From JBBRWO01 sp964388455 (lineage in GTDB: Bacteria > Actinomycetota > Coriobacteriia > Anaerosomatales > JAAXUF01), in NCBI GenBank assembly GCA_964388455.1, contig CAYMAN010000006.1:1-64000 (forward strand): 64,000 bases of DNA, written 5' to 3'. The position numbers were made by a program, and so were the translations under genes. Below are positions 51,558 to 60,272 of this stretch, piece after piece (position 1 is the stretch's first letter; every line of letters starts with the position of its first letter). Under the pieces are notes generated by a model, which was not told the DNA's origin, did not search any database, and saw only the letters and a list, made by a program, of their open reading frames with translations.

Positions 51558-51738
51558 CGCCTGCTTCTGCGATCATGACGCCGTGGCAGGCCAAACCTCC
51601 GGCAGACTGCGCCTTGCGTGCTACGCTCGGCCCGCAATTGTGCACGTATACAGCCGAAGCCAAACACGACAAGTGGGACCGCGAGGGCATTTGGACCAGA
51701 CGGCGACTGGGGCAGCAATCGGCAAGGGGTGATGTTGG

Positions 51739-52656
51739 TTGGCGCAAGAGGCAGTGGATGGGCCAGAAGAAGGCGTAGATAGCGCCGCCGCGGCTCCCAA
51801 CGTATTGCGAGTTTCGAGCACGATCTCCACCGGGGGCGGCGGTACGTTCTTTGAGCAGCATGTTGGCGCGTATTGGCTTGCTCACTTGCTGGTGCAAGGC
51901 TTCGCGCCGGCGCTCCACCGATCTGTCGTGGCTGAGGTAGAGTTTCAGACTGAGCGACTCGGATGGCAGACCGACGACTTCCTGGTGGTTTGCGAGTCCG
52001 GGGGAGCTGCTAGTGGTCGTCTCCTCGGTCAAGTGAAGCGCTCCTTCACCGTGAGCAGTCGCAACAAAGAGTGCGACAAGGCTGTCACTGACTTCTGGCG
52101 CGACTTCAATTCCGCCAATTTCGACCGATCAACAGACCGCCTGGTCCTTGTGACCCTCAGGGGCACAAATGTATTGCTTGACCACTTCTCGGGCCTTCTT
52201 GATGTCGCAAGAACAGCGCGTGACGCAGCTGATTTCGAAAGGCGGCTCGCGGTACCCGGACTTGTGAACCAGGAGTGCGTTCGGAAGTGCAGTGAGATCG
52301 AGGCGATTCTTACTCGGGCAGACGGAGTCCCCATCTCGCGTGCAGCCGCATGGCCTTTCCTTCGGACTCTACATGTTCTGAGTCTCGATCTCGACACGTC
52401 CACCGCGCAGCACGAAGCGCTCGCGAAGAGTCTCTTGGCCTCGAGTTCGCGTAGCGGTGATCTGGATGCGGCCACGGCGAGTTGGAGCGAATTGCTGCAG
52501 GTGGCCTCGTCGGGAATGGAGAACGGTGCCGGTTTTCGACGCGAGGATCTGCCTCAGCGACTGCTGGAACGACATTCGACTGTCGGGGGCGGTGAACGCA
52601 CCGTTCTCGAGCGACTCTCCGCGCATTCGGACACCGTCGTCAATACAATCCAGTAA
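51739..52656 (+). CDS. Cap4/DUF4297-like nuclease module, ended by TAA in frame with a STAND NTPase
   Basis: This 305-residue product matches the N-terminal nuclease of Cap4/Avs-type proteins. It begins after a short lead with S-T-G-G-G-G-T-F-F-E-Q-H-V-G-A-Y-W-L. It then has E68-F-Q, D79-D80-F-L-V-V and L-L-G-Q98-V-K100, a PD-(D/E)xK-like D...QxK active site. D-R-L-V-L-V-T follows, then a helical linker. Start TTG at 51739 has AAGGGG nine bases upstream. The stop TAA at 52654-52656 lies in the same frame as the following NTPase, and the codons right after it encode the NTPase's P-loop lead. The ORF is thus the front part of one about 1700-residue protein cut by a stop. Confidence 0.8.
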   Translation: MAQEAVDGPEEGVDSAAAAPNVLRVSSTISTGGGGTFFEQHVGAYWLAHLLVQGFAPALHRSVVAEVEFQTERLGWQTDDFLVVCESGGAASGRLLGQVKRSFTVSSRNKECDKAVTDFWRDFNSANFDRSTDRLVLVTLRGTNVLLDHFSGLLDVARTARDAADFERRLAVPGLVNQECVRKCSEIEAILTRADGVPISRAAAWPFLRTLHVLSLDLDTSTAQHEALAKSLLASSSRSGDLDAATASWSELLQVASSGMENGAGFRREDLPQRLLERHSTVGGGERTVLERLSAHSDTVVNTIQ

Positions 52657-52773
52657 AAGCTCGGGAGTCGTCTGCATTTCGATCGTTCCAAACTCGTTCA
52701 AAGCGTTCTTGAGCAGACCGACACAAGTCAGGTCGTTCTGATTGCTGGTCCCGCGGGGGCCGGCAAGTCCGTA

Positions 52774-55700
52774 TTGGCCAAAGATGTACTGCGCATTCTT
52801 GCAACTGATCACTACACGTTTGTCTTCCGTGCGGAAGAGTTCGCACGCCCACACCTGGATGAGACGTTGCTTAATGGCCAGATTCCGGCGAGCGCTTCCC
52901 AGCTGGCCGCGATTCTTGCGAGTCAGGGCAAGAAGGTCATGTTCGTCGAAAGCGTCGAGCGATTGCTGGAGAAGACGACGCGTGATGCGTTCGCTGATCT
53001 CCTCGCGCAAGTCGCAGCGGACAAGTCATGGCGCCTTGTTCTCACGTGCCGTGACTACTCGATTGATCTGGTTCGCAATGCCCTGTTGGCGCCAGCAGGA
53101 ATCGACCTTTCGGTCATTGCTGTGCCTTCGCTCTCAGATGATGAGTTGGATGAAGCAGAGGTTGCCTTTCCTGCCCTCGCCCCGCTGCTGTCGCAAGGGT
53201 CTCTGCGGAGTGTCCTGCGGAATCCCTACCTCCTGGACAAGGCGCTCCAGATTCGGTGGGACAACGATGCTGAACTGCCGGCAAGCGAGAGGGAGCTCAG
53301 GACCGTCTTCTGGTCGCAAGTCGTGAGGGCAGAAGATCGCCGTGCAGGAGGTATGCCGCAGCGCAGGGAGAATGCGTTCATCGAGTTGGCCGTTCGACGA
53401 GCGCGTGCGCTGTCCGCGTACGCACACTCCGCGGGGCTGGACGAGGAGTCGATTGAGGCCCTGCGGGTGGATTCTCTTGTCGTCACCTCGGCTCAGGATG
53501 CCTCGTTGTTGGCTCCCGCGCACGATGTGCTAGAGGATTGGGCAATCCTACGATGGATCGAGCAAAAGTACCTGGAGTGTCATCAGTCCGCTGAATTGCA
53601 TGCCGAGAGGATTGGGGCCTACCCTGCGATTCGGCGCACATACCGGAAGTGGGTTGCGGAGCTCGCCGAAACGGATGCGTCGGGAGCCAGTGGACTGTTC
53701 GAGACGGCGCTCACATCAAGTACGTTGCCGCCGCACGTGCGTGACGACATGTTGGTTGCCCTGCTGTTGTCCCCCGCGGCACCATTGCTCCTCCAGGCTC
53801 ACGCCGAGCAGCTTCTAGCGGATGACAAAGGCCTGTTACGACGTATCATCCACCTGCTGCGGGTTGCATGCGTGTCCACCCCTTCATGGCTTGGGCACGC
53901 TGGCGGTTCGCTTTTCGATGCGCCTACCGGCCCAGCTTGGCCGGTCATCCTAAAGATGATAGAGACGCGCCTCGACCGCTTCTCGGATGATGATCGCCCT
54001 CTACTCCTCGGTCTTATCGAGGACTGGGGACGTGGCGTGGCGTGGTGGTCGCCCTGCCCTGAAGGAGCATCGTCCGCGGCCGAAATTGGATGGTGGCTGC
54101 TTGCTGGATATGATGAGTACTGGGCGGATGAGCAGCGGAAACGCGCCCTTCAAGTCATTTCGAAGGTGCCCAATGAGTCAGGGGAGCGATTCATGGCCCT
54201 GTTGACCGCACACAACGACCGCCAGCACCGAAACAGAGCGTCTGGGGACCTCAAGGAGCTTGTCCTGGAGGGCATTGACGGGATGCCGGCCGCCAGGGAT
54301 CTTCCTGATGTCGTCGTGAGCGCTGCTACACAGCATCTTCTGTGCACGGAGGATGATCTCGAAGATGACTGGGCCTACTCAGGTGGGCTAGAGCTAGAGA
54401 GCCTCTTTGGAGTCAGACAGGAACTCTCGTTTGCCTTCCATCCTCCCAGCGCCCACCACGGACCCTACTACTCGCTGTTTCGCTTTCACCCTAGCCTGGC
54501 GACCGACTTTCTGGTCGATGTCTTCAATCACAGTGCTGATTGGTATGCCCACCCGAGGGTACGTTCGGTCGAGCCGCCCTTCAAACTCACGCTTGCATTC
54601 CAAGACGGCAGCACACGATCGCAATGGGCCAACGCCAGGTTGTGGAATTGGTATCGAGGGACATCAGTTGGTCCTGACGTTCTGCAATCCCTTCTTATGG
54701 CCTTTGAGAAATGGTTGCTTGACACCGCGGAGCAGAATGCGAACCTCGATGATTTCCTCGTCGATGTGCTTCGAAGGTCAGACTCTGCTGCCGTGACCGC
54801 GGTCGTCACGAGCGTCGCAACGGCGTTCCCTCATCTAGCGGGGGAGACACTGCTCGCTCTTCTACAGTCCTCCGCTTGCGTCAGCCTTGATCGGCAACGT
54901 TTGGCGAATGAATACCAGAGTCCTTCTGTCTTTGCTGCGATTCTGCCTGGGCTCGCCAAGCACGAGATCTTTCAGAGAGAGCGTCGGGAGGCAGACGCTC
55001 TCCCGCACAGGAAGCTGGATCTTGAGTCAGCAATACTGATGCTTCAGACGGGACCGATGCGAGATCGCGTGCACGATGCCATTGACTCGCATCGAGCTGC
55101 TCTTCCCTCACCAGATGAGCAGAGCGAGCAGGACAAGGTCTGGCGGCTGGCTCTGTATAGGATGGACCTGCGTCAATACGAGGTGGAGACAGTCCAATCG
55201 CAGCCCAAAGTTGTGGATGCGGAAGAAGGAGACGCGAATAGTCGTGAGCTACTGCTTTCCCTTCAGGTTCCCGACGCAGATCTCGTTGAGATGTCAGATG
55301 GCGCATCTCGTCAGAGTGGGGAGATGTCCAGGGCGCTCCAGCTCTCCAACTGGGCGTACTCGGTGTTCCGCGGTGACGGTGATAGTGCCGGCGACTTGGC
55401 GTTGTGGCACAAGAAGCTTTTGGAAGCGCAAGAGCTACAGGGCGAGCAGTTGCAGTCGGAGCTCGAACTGTTTGCTCGGGGCGGCATCGGTACCCTTGCC
55501 GCCGTTTGTGTTCGTGATCATTGGCGCGACATGTCATCGAGCGAGCAAGCTTGGTGTACCGAAATTGTCTGTTTCGAAGTGGAACGCCAGTCGAATCACT
55601 GGGACCAGATGTCCCGGATCCAGAGAAACAACATGTCGGCGGATCGCAGTTGCGCATGGGCGATCTCGCTACTGGTCGAGTTCGATGACTCTCAGAGTCG

Positions 55701-56853
55701 CGCTCGCAGTCTGGTGCCTGTTGCACTGACGCATCCCATTGATGAGGTCAGGTTGTATGCGGCATGGGGTGTCGCGGCCAATCTCTGGAGAATCGATGGC
55801 GAGCTTGCAGAGCGCTGTGTGAACGCCTTGGCCCTTGACGCCAGGCTAGTGCAAGAGATGCACAATGCCGAGATGGAGAAGTCGTGTGGCCAGCGTCGAC
55901 CGGTTGATGAGCTCAAGCGAGTCGCTGCCGAAGACGTACGGGAACGATTCTCGAGCGATCAGGTGCCCCAGGACTCGTACGGCGAACTCGACATTGCGAC
56001 TTGGTTCGGAGCAGTGGCGAACGAGCAGATACTAGCGATCCTGGGTGGCTCCCCCGAGGAACCGGCATCAGTCGCGGCCTTTGTGCGAGCGGCTCAGCAT
56101 CTTGTTGCCGAGTGGGATCATGATCGATCGTGCGCGGAACGCGAGCGTCACCAGAGGAACTACGAGAACGAGTCGGCGATCGTGCGTATCCTCGAAGACT
56201 ATCTGCTTAACGCGCCGATCGCACGATGCGCGGAGGTCCTGGAGCCCATTGTTGAAGCCGTTGAAAGGCATCCACGGGAGATCAGTAATCTCCTGCTTGG
56301 TCTGATTAGCGCAGAAGATCGCAAGCCCAGGACTGAACACTTCTGGTCTATTTGGCGGCCTATCGCAGATGCGGTCAAACAGGCGTCGTGGCTGCAGCAA
56401 CTTGACCGAGAACACGCCGAAGGAAGTGGGTTGATATCGGCCGTGTTCCTCGGGTCGTTCTGGAAGGACAACGTGAAGCATTGGAGGAGCTTGGATGGCC
56501 ACATAGGCGAGGTCGATGGCCTCTTCGATGCTCTGCCGCCCGTGGCGATTGTGCTGGACGACTACGTTCGGTTCCTTCATGCGATTGGTAGCAAGTCGTT
56601 GCCGCATGCATTCCGTCGAATATCTTCACGGCTGGTAGCCGGAGATTCTGCTCAGATGCTGTCGAAATCGAACACAGTATTCTTGCTGGAACTGTTGCTC
56701 GGAGGCTTCATCTACGGCCGGCCAGCCGAGCTGAAGGGGGATCGTGACACGAGGAGCGCCGTTCTGCTTCTGCTCGACGCGCTTGTTGAGCGCGGTTCGT
56801 CAGCCGCATTTCGTATGCGGGATGACTTCGTCACACCGTTGGGCAACGGCTAG
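52774..56853 (+). CDS. STAND-type NTPase with helical C-terminal sensor (3' part of interrupted gene)
   Basis: The TTG at 52774 gives 1359 residues, but this start cuts off the P-loop encoded just upstream. Present in the frame are V-M-F-V-E-S-V-E in the Walker B position (Glu where Asp is usual), R-L-V-L-T-C-R-D-Y, and N-P-Y-L-L-D-K, matching T-C-R-D and H-P-L-L-L in the phosphoesterase-NTPase protein at 43943. A winged-helix-like region (about 200-260) with A-H-D-V-L-E-D-W-A-I-L-R-W is typical of STAND proteins. About 1000 residues of helical repeats follow. In Avs proteins this part recognises phage proteins; that role here is inference. Without the upstream P-loop the product should not hydrolyse ATP. 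Confidence 0.8.
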   Translation: MAKDVLRILATDHYTFVFRAEEFARPHLDETLLNGQIPASASQLAAILASQGKKVMFVESVERLLEKTTRDAFADLLAQVAADKSWRLVLTCRDYSIDLVRNALLAPAGIDLSVIAVPSLSDDELDEAEVAFPALAPLLSQGSLRSVLRNPYLLDKALQIRWDNDAELPASERELRTVFWSQVVRAEDRRAGGMPQRRENAFIELAVRRARALSAYAHSAGLDEESIEALRVDSLVVTSAQDASLLAPAHDVLEDWAILRWIEQKYLECHQSAELHAERIGAYPAIRRTYRKWVAELAETDASGASGLFETALTSSTLPPHVRDDMLVALLLSPAAPLLLQAHAEQLLADDKGLLRRIIHLLRVACVSTPSWLGHAGGSLFDAPTGPAWPVILKMIETRLDRFSDDDRPLLLGLIEDWGRGVAWWSPCPEGASSAAEIGWWLLAGYDEYWADEQRKRALQVISKVPNESGERFMALLTAHNDRQHRNRASGDLKELVLEGIDGMPAARDLPDVVVSAATQHLLCTEDDLEDDWAYSGGLELESLFGVRQELSFAFHPPSAHHGPYYSLFRFHPSLATDFLVDVFNHSADWYAHPRVRSVEPPFKLTLAFQDGSTRSQWANARLWNWYRGTSVGPDVLQSLLMAFEKWLLDTAEQNANLDDFLVDVLRRSDSAAVTAVVTSVATAFPHLAGETLLALLQSSACVSLDRQRLANEYQSPSVFAAILPGLAKHEIFQRERREADALPHRKLDLESAILMLQTGPMRDRVHDAIDSHRAALPSPDEQSEQDKVWRLALYRMDLRQYEVETVQSQPKVVDAEEGDANSRELLLSLQVPDADLVEMSDGASRQSGEMSRALQLSNWAYSVFRGDGDSAGDLALWHKKLLEAQELQGEQLQSELELFARGGIGTLAAVCVRDHWRDMSSSEQAWCTEIVCFEVERQSNHWDQMSRIQRNNMSADRSCAWAISLLVEFDDSQSRARSLVPVALTHPIDEVRLYAAWGVAANLWRIDGELAERCVNALALDARLVQEMHNAEMEKSCGQRRPVDELKRVAAEDVRERFSSDQVPQDSYGELDIATWFGAVANEQILAILGGSPEEPASVAAFVRAAQHLVAEWDHDRSCAERERHQRNYENESAIVRILEDYLLNAPIARCAEVLEPIVEAVERHPREISNLLLGLISAEDRKPRTEHFWSIWRPIADAVKQASWLQQLDREHAEGSGLISAVFLGSFWKDNVKHWRSLDGHIGEVDGLFDALPPVAIVLDDYVRFLHAIGSKSLPHAFRRISSRLVAGDSAQMLSKSNTVFLLELLLGGFIYGRPAELKGDRDTRSAVLLLLDALVERGSSAAFRMRDDFVTPLGNG

Positions 56854-57055
56854 TCCGCGGGCATTGAGGCAAGTCGACTCGAGCGTGCATCTTGGACCGG
56901 ACGAACGCCCGATTCAGCGTCATCGACTCAGTAGTACGTATGCATGACCGTAGCCATATTCATCGTGAAAGGCTACGGGTTGGCTGGTGCTTTGGTATGT
57001 TGTCGCGATGATGGTCAATTGACTACTCGATCGCGATTTCGGGCGTGTCCTCATG

Positions 57056-57501
57056 CTACCGACCGAAGCGGTGCATCATTGCCTCTGCCGCGTGCGTATC
57101 GCGAGCGTGCGCGTACGTCTCGAGCGTTGTCCGCAGACTGTTGTGCCCCAGCACCCTCTGTACGCCGATCGGCGGCGCGCCATTCGCAAGCATCTCGGTT
57201 GCGGCCGCGTGACGCAGCATATGGGGTGTCACGTGTCCGATACCGCTGCGCTTGCCATACAGCTTCATTGAACGCCTCACCGCGCTGGACCGGATCAGTT
57301 CGCCCGTCCTCGTGATGAACAGGAGGTTGCTCCCGGCCCACGTCGCCCGAACAGCGGCCACCGCGTGATGCTTTCTGTGAGCTGCGAGTCATCTGGGAGT
57401 GGGACAATTCTGTCGCCCGTCTTTCATGCCTAACGTGCACCTTGAGTCGGTCCGGGTCCACGTCTTGGGGGTGTAGCGCGAGGGCCTCGCCGAGCCCCCT
57501 G
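57056..57501 (-). pseudogene. Decayed tyrosine recombinase with two frameshifts
   Basis: Three frames must be joined to read one integrase. First, L-G-E-A-L-A-L-H-P-Q-D-V-D-P-D-R-L (about 57490-57440); then R-I-V-P-L-P-D-D-S-Q-L-T-E-S-I in a second frame; then N-L-L-F-I-T-R-T-G to the end in a third. The last frame has H-M-L-R-H, L-G-H-N-S-L and T-Y-A-H, the catalytic H-x-x-R, H and Y. The N-terminal half and the catalytic Arg region are missing or damaged, the break lying exactly at the end of the neighbouring membrane protein gene. It is not related closely to the intact integrase at 39339, so it marks another, older insertion. Confidence 0.85.
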
Positions 57502-57909
57502 TCATTGCACGAGCATGAGCACAAGCATGACGACCAAGATCGAGCTGATCACTGCGCCGTGGAAGGTCGCTATGGTGACCGAAGACGCCACGTCAAGCCA
57601 AGAGGCCACATCCTTCTCAACCACGGTCGTGTTCATTGAGAAGTCCACGTCAGTCTCATCTTGGTTCCGGACCCGATCATAGAGCTTCCGAAACAACCTC
57701 TCCTGGCGCAGGTAGTAGGCGTCCAGCAGCCAGAAGGCAATTGCGGGAAAGTACGCCAAGTAGACGAACAGCTTCTGCGAGTCGCTAGCGGCCAGTGCGA
57801 AGAGCGCCGACACCAGAAGTACCGACCAGCCTTTCAGAAAGAACGAGTTGGTCGACATTCGCGTAATTACGGCCTGCAGCATCTGAAGATGCGCACGCTT
57901 GTCCTCCAC
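57502..57909 (-). CDS. Small membrane protein divergent from a DUF4062-type gene
   Basis: The 135-residue product begins E-D-K-R-A-H-L-Q-M-L-Q-A-V-I-T-R-M-S-T-N-S-F-F-L-K-G-W. It has two hydrophobic helices at about residues 28-60 (S-V-L-L-V-S-A-L-F-A-L-A-A through Y-F-P-A-I-A-F-W-L-L), then D-A-Y-Y-L-R-Q-E-R-L-F-R-K-L-Y, and a third helix at the C-terminus. This layout recurs widely in accessory regions but I know no proven function. GTG at 57909 is preferred to ATG at 57936 because GGGG sits before it and family members start here. The 3' end abuts the integrase remnant. It is divergent from the DUF4062-like gene across a palindrome. Confidence 0.75.
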   Translation of the reverse strand: MEDKRAHLQMLQAVITRMSTNSFFLKGWSVLLVSALFALAASDSQKLFVYLAYFPAIAFWLLDAYYLRQERLFRKLYDRVRNQDETDVDFSMNTTVVEKDVASWLDVASSVTIATFHGAVISSILVVMLVLMLVQ

Positions 57910-57943
57910 CAGAAATCCCCCATCCCCAGACAACAATCCTCAG

Positions 57944-57958
57944 TGCAATCAAATTGCA
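57944..57958. promoter_or_regulatory. TGCAAT-CAA-ATTGCA operator-like repeat
   Basis: A perfect 6-3-6 inverted repeat lies 35 bases before the membrane protein start and 163 bases before the DUF4062-type gene, in their shared divergent gap. It could bind one factor controlling both. TACAAT at 58049-58054 may be a -10 for the rightward gene. Confidence 0.42.
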
Positions 57959-58120
57959 GGAGGTGACCTGTGAGCGAGTCGAATGGTGTTGATCTTCCTG
58001 TCGGCCAAGACACCCAGCTGATGTCTACTTGCCACGACAGTCGCAGCATACAATGTAGCGGACAGTGTCAACGAGATCAGTCGCGAGTCGCTCGCGCTGT
58101 GATCAACCGGGAGGGGCACA

Positions 58121-59113
58121 GTGAGTCCAACGGAGAATCTGCGCGTCTTCATTTCGTCCAAGGACGAAATGGAGGACGAACGAAGCACAGTGGAAGATGC
58201 TCTCGCCGACATGGGCATGACGCCGGTTAGGGTCGAGACTCACAAGTGGCTCGCCACAGGGCAGGTCGATGAGAACATAAAGCAGGTTTCCTCCAGCCAT
58301 CTGATGATTTTGGTACTTGAGCTACTCGACCCGGTGGTGCTGCACGATGACGAGTACTACGAGCATGTCGGCATGGAGGTCGAGACGGCATTGGCTGAGG
58401 GGAAGACCGTGCTCGCGTTCGTCAAGGAGTCCTCTCCGCAGGGGGCGGTCGATGAGTTCCTTGCGCAACTCCAGCATCGAGTCTTCCACCGACGCTTTCG
58501 GAACTGCGTTGAGCTACGCAAGCTCGTTCGCCAGAGCGTTCTTGAGGAGCTGTCCAGAAGGTACAAGAGACGCCCGAGAGTTCTGAAGAGCCGCCGTGAG
58601 ATGTATGAGTATGCAGCCAATAGTTTCAACAATGTCCAGCAGCGACTGTACATGTGTATGGCCACACCGATTCAGCTGCTCGGTCCGCGGAAGAACAAGC
58701 AATACGAGAAGCTCATGTACGACGCATTCTTTGAGCTCGTTAAGAGGGTTGGCACAGCTGCCTCACCTGCCGAGGTCGTCATCATCTTCGACCTGAATGC
58801 TGCTGAGGCGGAGCTGAGAGACAATGCCAACGAGTACGACACGTCTATGTTTCGAGAGAACCTCCGACGCCTTCGTGCCGCTCGCGCGAGCAATCTCTAC
58901 ATCATTGCGGGCACCGACGAAGTGGTGCCATTTGTCGTTATGGATCATACCTACGCTATCGGACACGCCTTGCGACGGCGGATACTTGCGGTTGTTGACA
59001 CGAACACTGCGGTCGTTGACGAGTTCAGAGACATGGTCATGAGCTTGACGTCTGATGAGCAGACTAACGGCTTGGATGCTTTCGAAGGCCTGCTAGACCA
59101 GTTCAAGCTCTGA
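58121..59113 (+). CDS. DUF4062 (TIR-like) domain protein
   Basis: This 330-residue protein starts L-R-V-F-I-S-S-K-D-E-M-E-D-E-R, the DUF4062 opening, a fold related to TIR and nucleoside-processing domains. About 100 residues on, H-V-G-M-E-V-E-T-A-L-A-E-G-K-T-V-L-A-F-V completes that domain. The remaining about 190 residues are helical and strand-rich (V-V-I-I-F-D-L-N, N-L-Y-I-I-A-G-T-D-E-V-V-P-F-V-V-M-D) and may be the sensing part. DUF4062 proteins are common in defence islands, often with NTPase or membrane partners. GGGAGGGG precedes the GTG. It is divergent from the small membrane protein gene, a plausible partner. Confidence 0.82.
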   Translation: MSPTENLRVFISSKDEMEDERSTVEDALADMGMTPVRVETHKWLATGQVDENIKQVSSSHLMILVLELLDPVVLHDDEYYEHVGMEVETALAEGKTVLAFVKESSPQGAVDEFLAQLQHRVFHRRFRNCVELRKLVRQSVLEELSRRYKRRPRVLKSRREMYEYAANSFNNVQQRLYMCMATPIQLLGPRKNKQYEKLMYDAFFELVKRVGTAASPAEVVIIFDLNAAEAELRDNANEYDTSMFRENLRRLRAARASNLYIIAGTDEVVPFVVMDHTYAIGHALRRRILAVVDTNTAVVDEFRDMVMSLTSDEQTNGLDAFEGLLDQFKL

Positions 59114-59263
59114 CGAGCCGCGGGCGTAGCGAGTCTGCTCGACGCCAGGGTTGGCCGCGCCGAATTCGCCGGCTCAGAGCCGCAGTGTCCGCACCATTGC
59201 TTCCAATTGACGAAAGTTGACTGAGTAGTCTGGCTACTGTCCAAGGTTTGGAATCCACTTCGT

Positions 59264-60115
59264 TCACTCGCCAGGTTGCCCTGCATCTGCGCTGTCCACT
59301 CCGCTCGGGGCACCCGTTCGTGCGAGGAATCGAGTAGAGGACCGCCAATCGTAGTAGGTTTGCCGGAGGCCCAGGCGCGCACAATGAAAGACGACGGTAG
59401 GCAGATTGGAGATGGCGGACAGTACTTGGCCCACCGCTCGCCCGGGGGTTCGATAGGCGCTCCGAAACAGATGCCATATGGCCGCGATAATCACGAAATC
59501 TGGTGTAGATGCGCCTGCAGTGATACCGACCACGTCTCCCTCGCTGAACCACCCGGTCGGTATCTCGCCAGCGGTCTCCACATGAATGACCTCAGTACGG
59601 CCCTCGGACATGCGCGCAAGCGCCCTTGTGTTGTTGCTGTGCTGGCCTCCCACGACGACTATCTTGGTGCAGACGCGGACTAGTCTGCTCATGTCAATCT
59701 GCCTTAGTCTGGTCGCTCTGCATGTCGTATCTATGAAGACGGCGCTCCTGTTCACGGATCGAATTGTCTCTTGGTACCGTTCCAGCGCAGCAAGACTGAG
59801 GGTCGATTGACAGACAACTACCATGCGCTCGGTTGCTGGTACGTGGGCGGCAGCGGCGAGGCTTGTCACGAGAATCACATCTGGCGATGCCATCGCAACC
59901 ATGTCCGCTTCCTCATGGCCTGCCGTCGCGAGCAGGACAACCGTGTACCCTCCTTGACTGGCCCGCAACGCCTCGGAGACGACCCGAAGCACATTTGCAC
60001 AAGAGGTGTTCACCACCGTGCAGCGCGTCTTCAGTTCCCCAATGACTGAAGGCGACGCGCTGTGTGGGCCAACGATGACATTGGAACCCGCGGGAACGTC
60101 TGCCACAGTCCACAC
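59264..60115 (-). CDS. IspH/LytB-like protein, probably 5'-truncated
   Basis: The 283 residues from the GTG at 60115 align with IspH, the iron-sulfur reductase of the MEP isoprenoid pathway. They show C-Q-S-T-L-S, D-T-T-C-R-A-T-R-L-R-Q (the third cluster Cys), V-V-G-G-Q-H-S-N-N-T-R-A-L and T-A-G-A-S-T-P-D. Homology continues upstream without a start codon: the same frame reads Y-L-F-K-E-L-V-H-N-Q-Q-V back to 60187 (the catalytic His of IspH), then ends at a stop with no ATG, GTG or TTG. The first cluster Cys motif (G-F-C-x-G-V) was not found, and T-S-C-A replaces T-C-P at the second. It is therefore either a broken gene or a divergent IspH relative lacking one ligand. Confidence 0.65.
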   Translation of the reverse strand: MWTVADVPAGSNVIVGPHSASPSVIGELKTRCTVVNTSCANVLRVVSEALRASQGGYTVVLLATAGHEEADMVAMASPDVILVTSLAAAAHVPATERMVVVCQSTLSLAALERYQETIRSVNRSAVFIDTTCRATRLRQIDMSRLVRVCTKIVVVGGQHSNNTRALARMSEGRTEVIHVETAGEIPTGWFSEGDVVGITAGASTPDFVIIAAIWHLFRSAYRTPGRAVGQVLSAISNLPTVVFHCARLGLRQTYYDWRSSTRFLARTGAPSGVDSADAGQPGE

Positions 60116-60272
60116 TTGGCCCGCTAGCCCGCGTCGGAAGAGATCTTCGTGAACCTGCTGGTTGTGGACAAGTTCCTTAAAGAGGTAGGTGTCGGGGTGA
60201 TTCCGTGTCCGAAGTGTGCTCTTGCTCAGCGCATAGGATCGCCTCTCGCTCGAGGCTCGCGAGGTCTTCGAG

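Larger units (their letters stand above)
51739..56853 (+). other. Interrupted nuclease-STAND gene (one frame, one in-frame TAA)
   Basis: From 51739 to 56853 a single frame is open except for TAA at 52654-52656. The codons right after it read K-L-G-S-R-L-H-F-D-R and then V-V-L-I-A-G-P-A-G-A-G-K-S, a complete Walker A at about 52738-52772. No ATG, GTG or TTG lies between the stop and the end of Walker A, so no ordinary downstream start keeps the ATP site. The original gene would encode about 1704 residues, the size of antiviral STAND (Avs-like) proteins. Either it is inactivated by a nonsense mutation, the stop is read through, or the base is an assembly error. Confidence 0.75.

Noticed and set aside
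57463..57472. CTTGGGGG inside the decayed integrase as an attR candidate
   Set aside because: Eight matching bases only, and they encode the conserved H-P-Q-D-V-D stretch of the recombinase.
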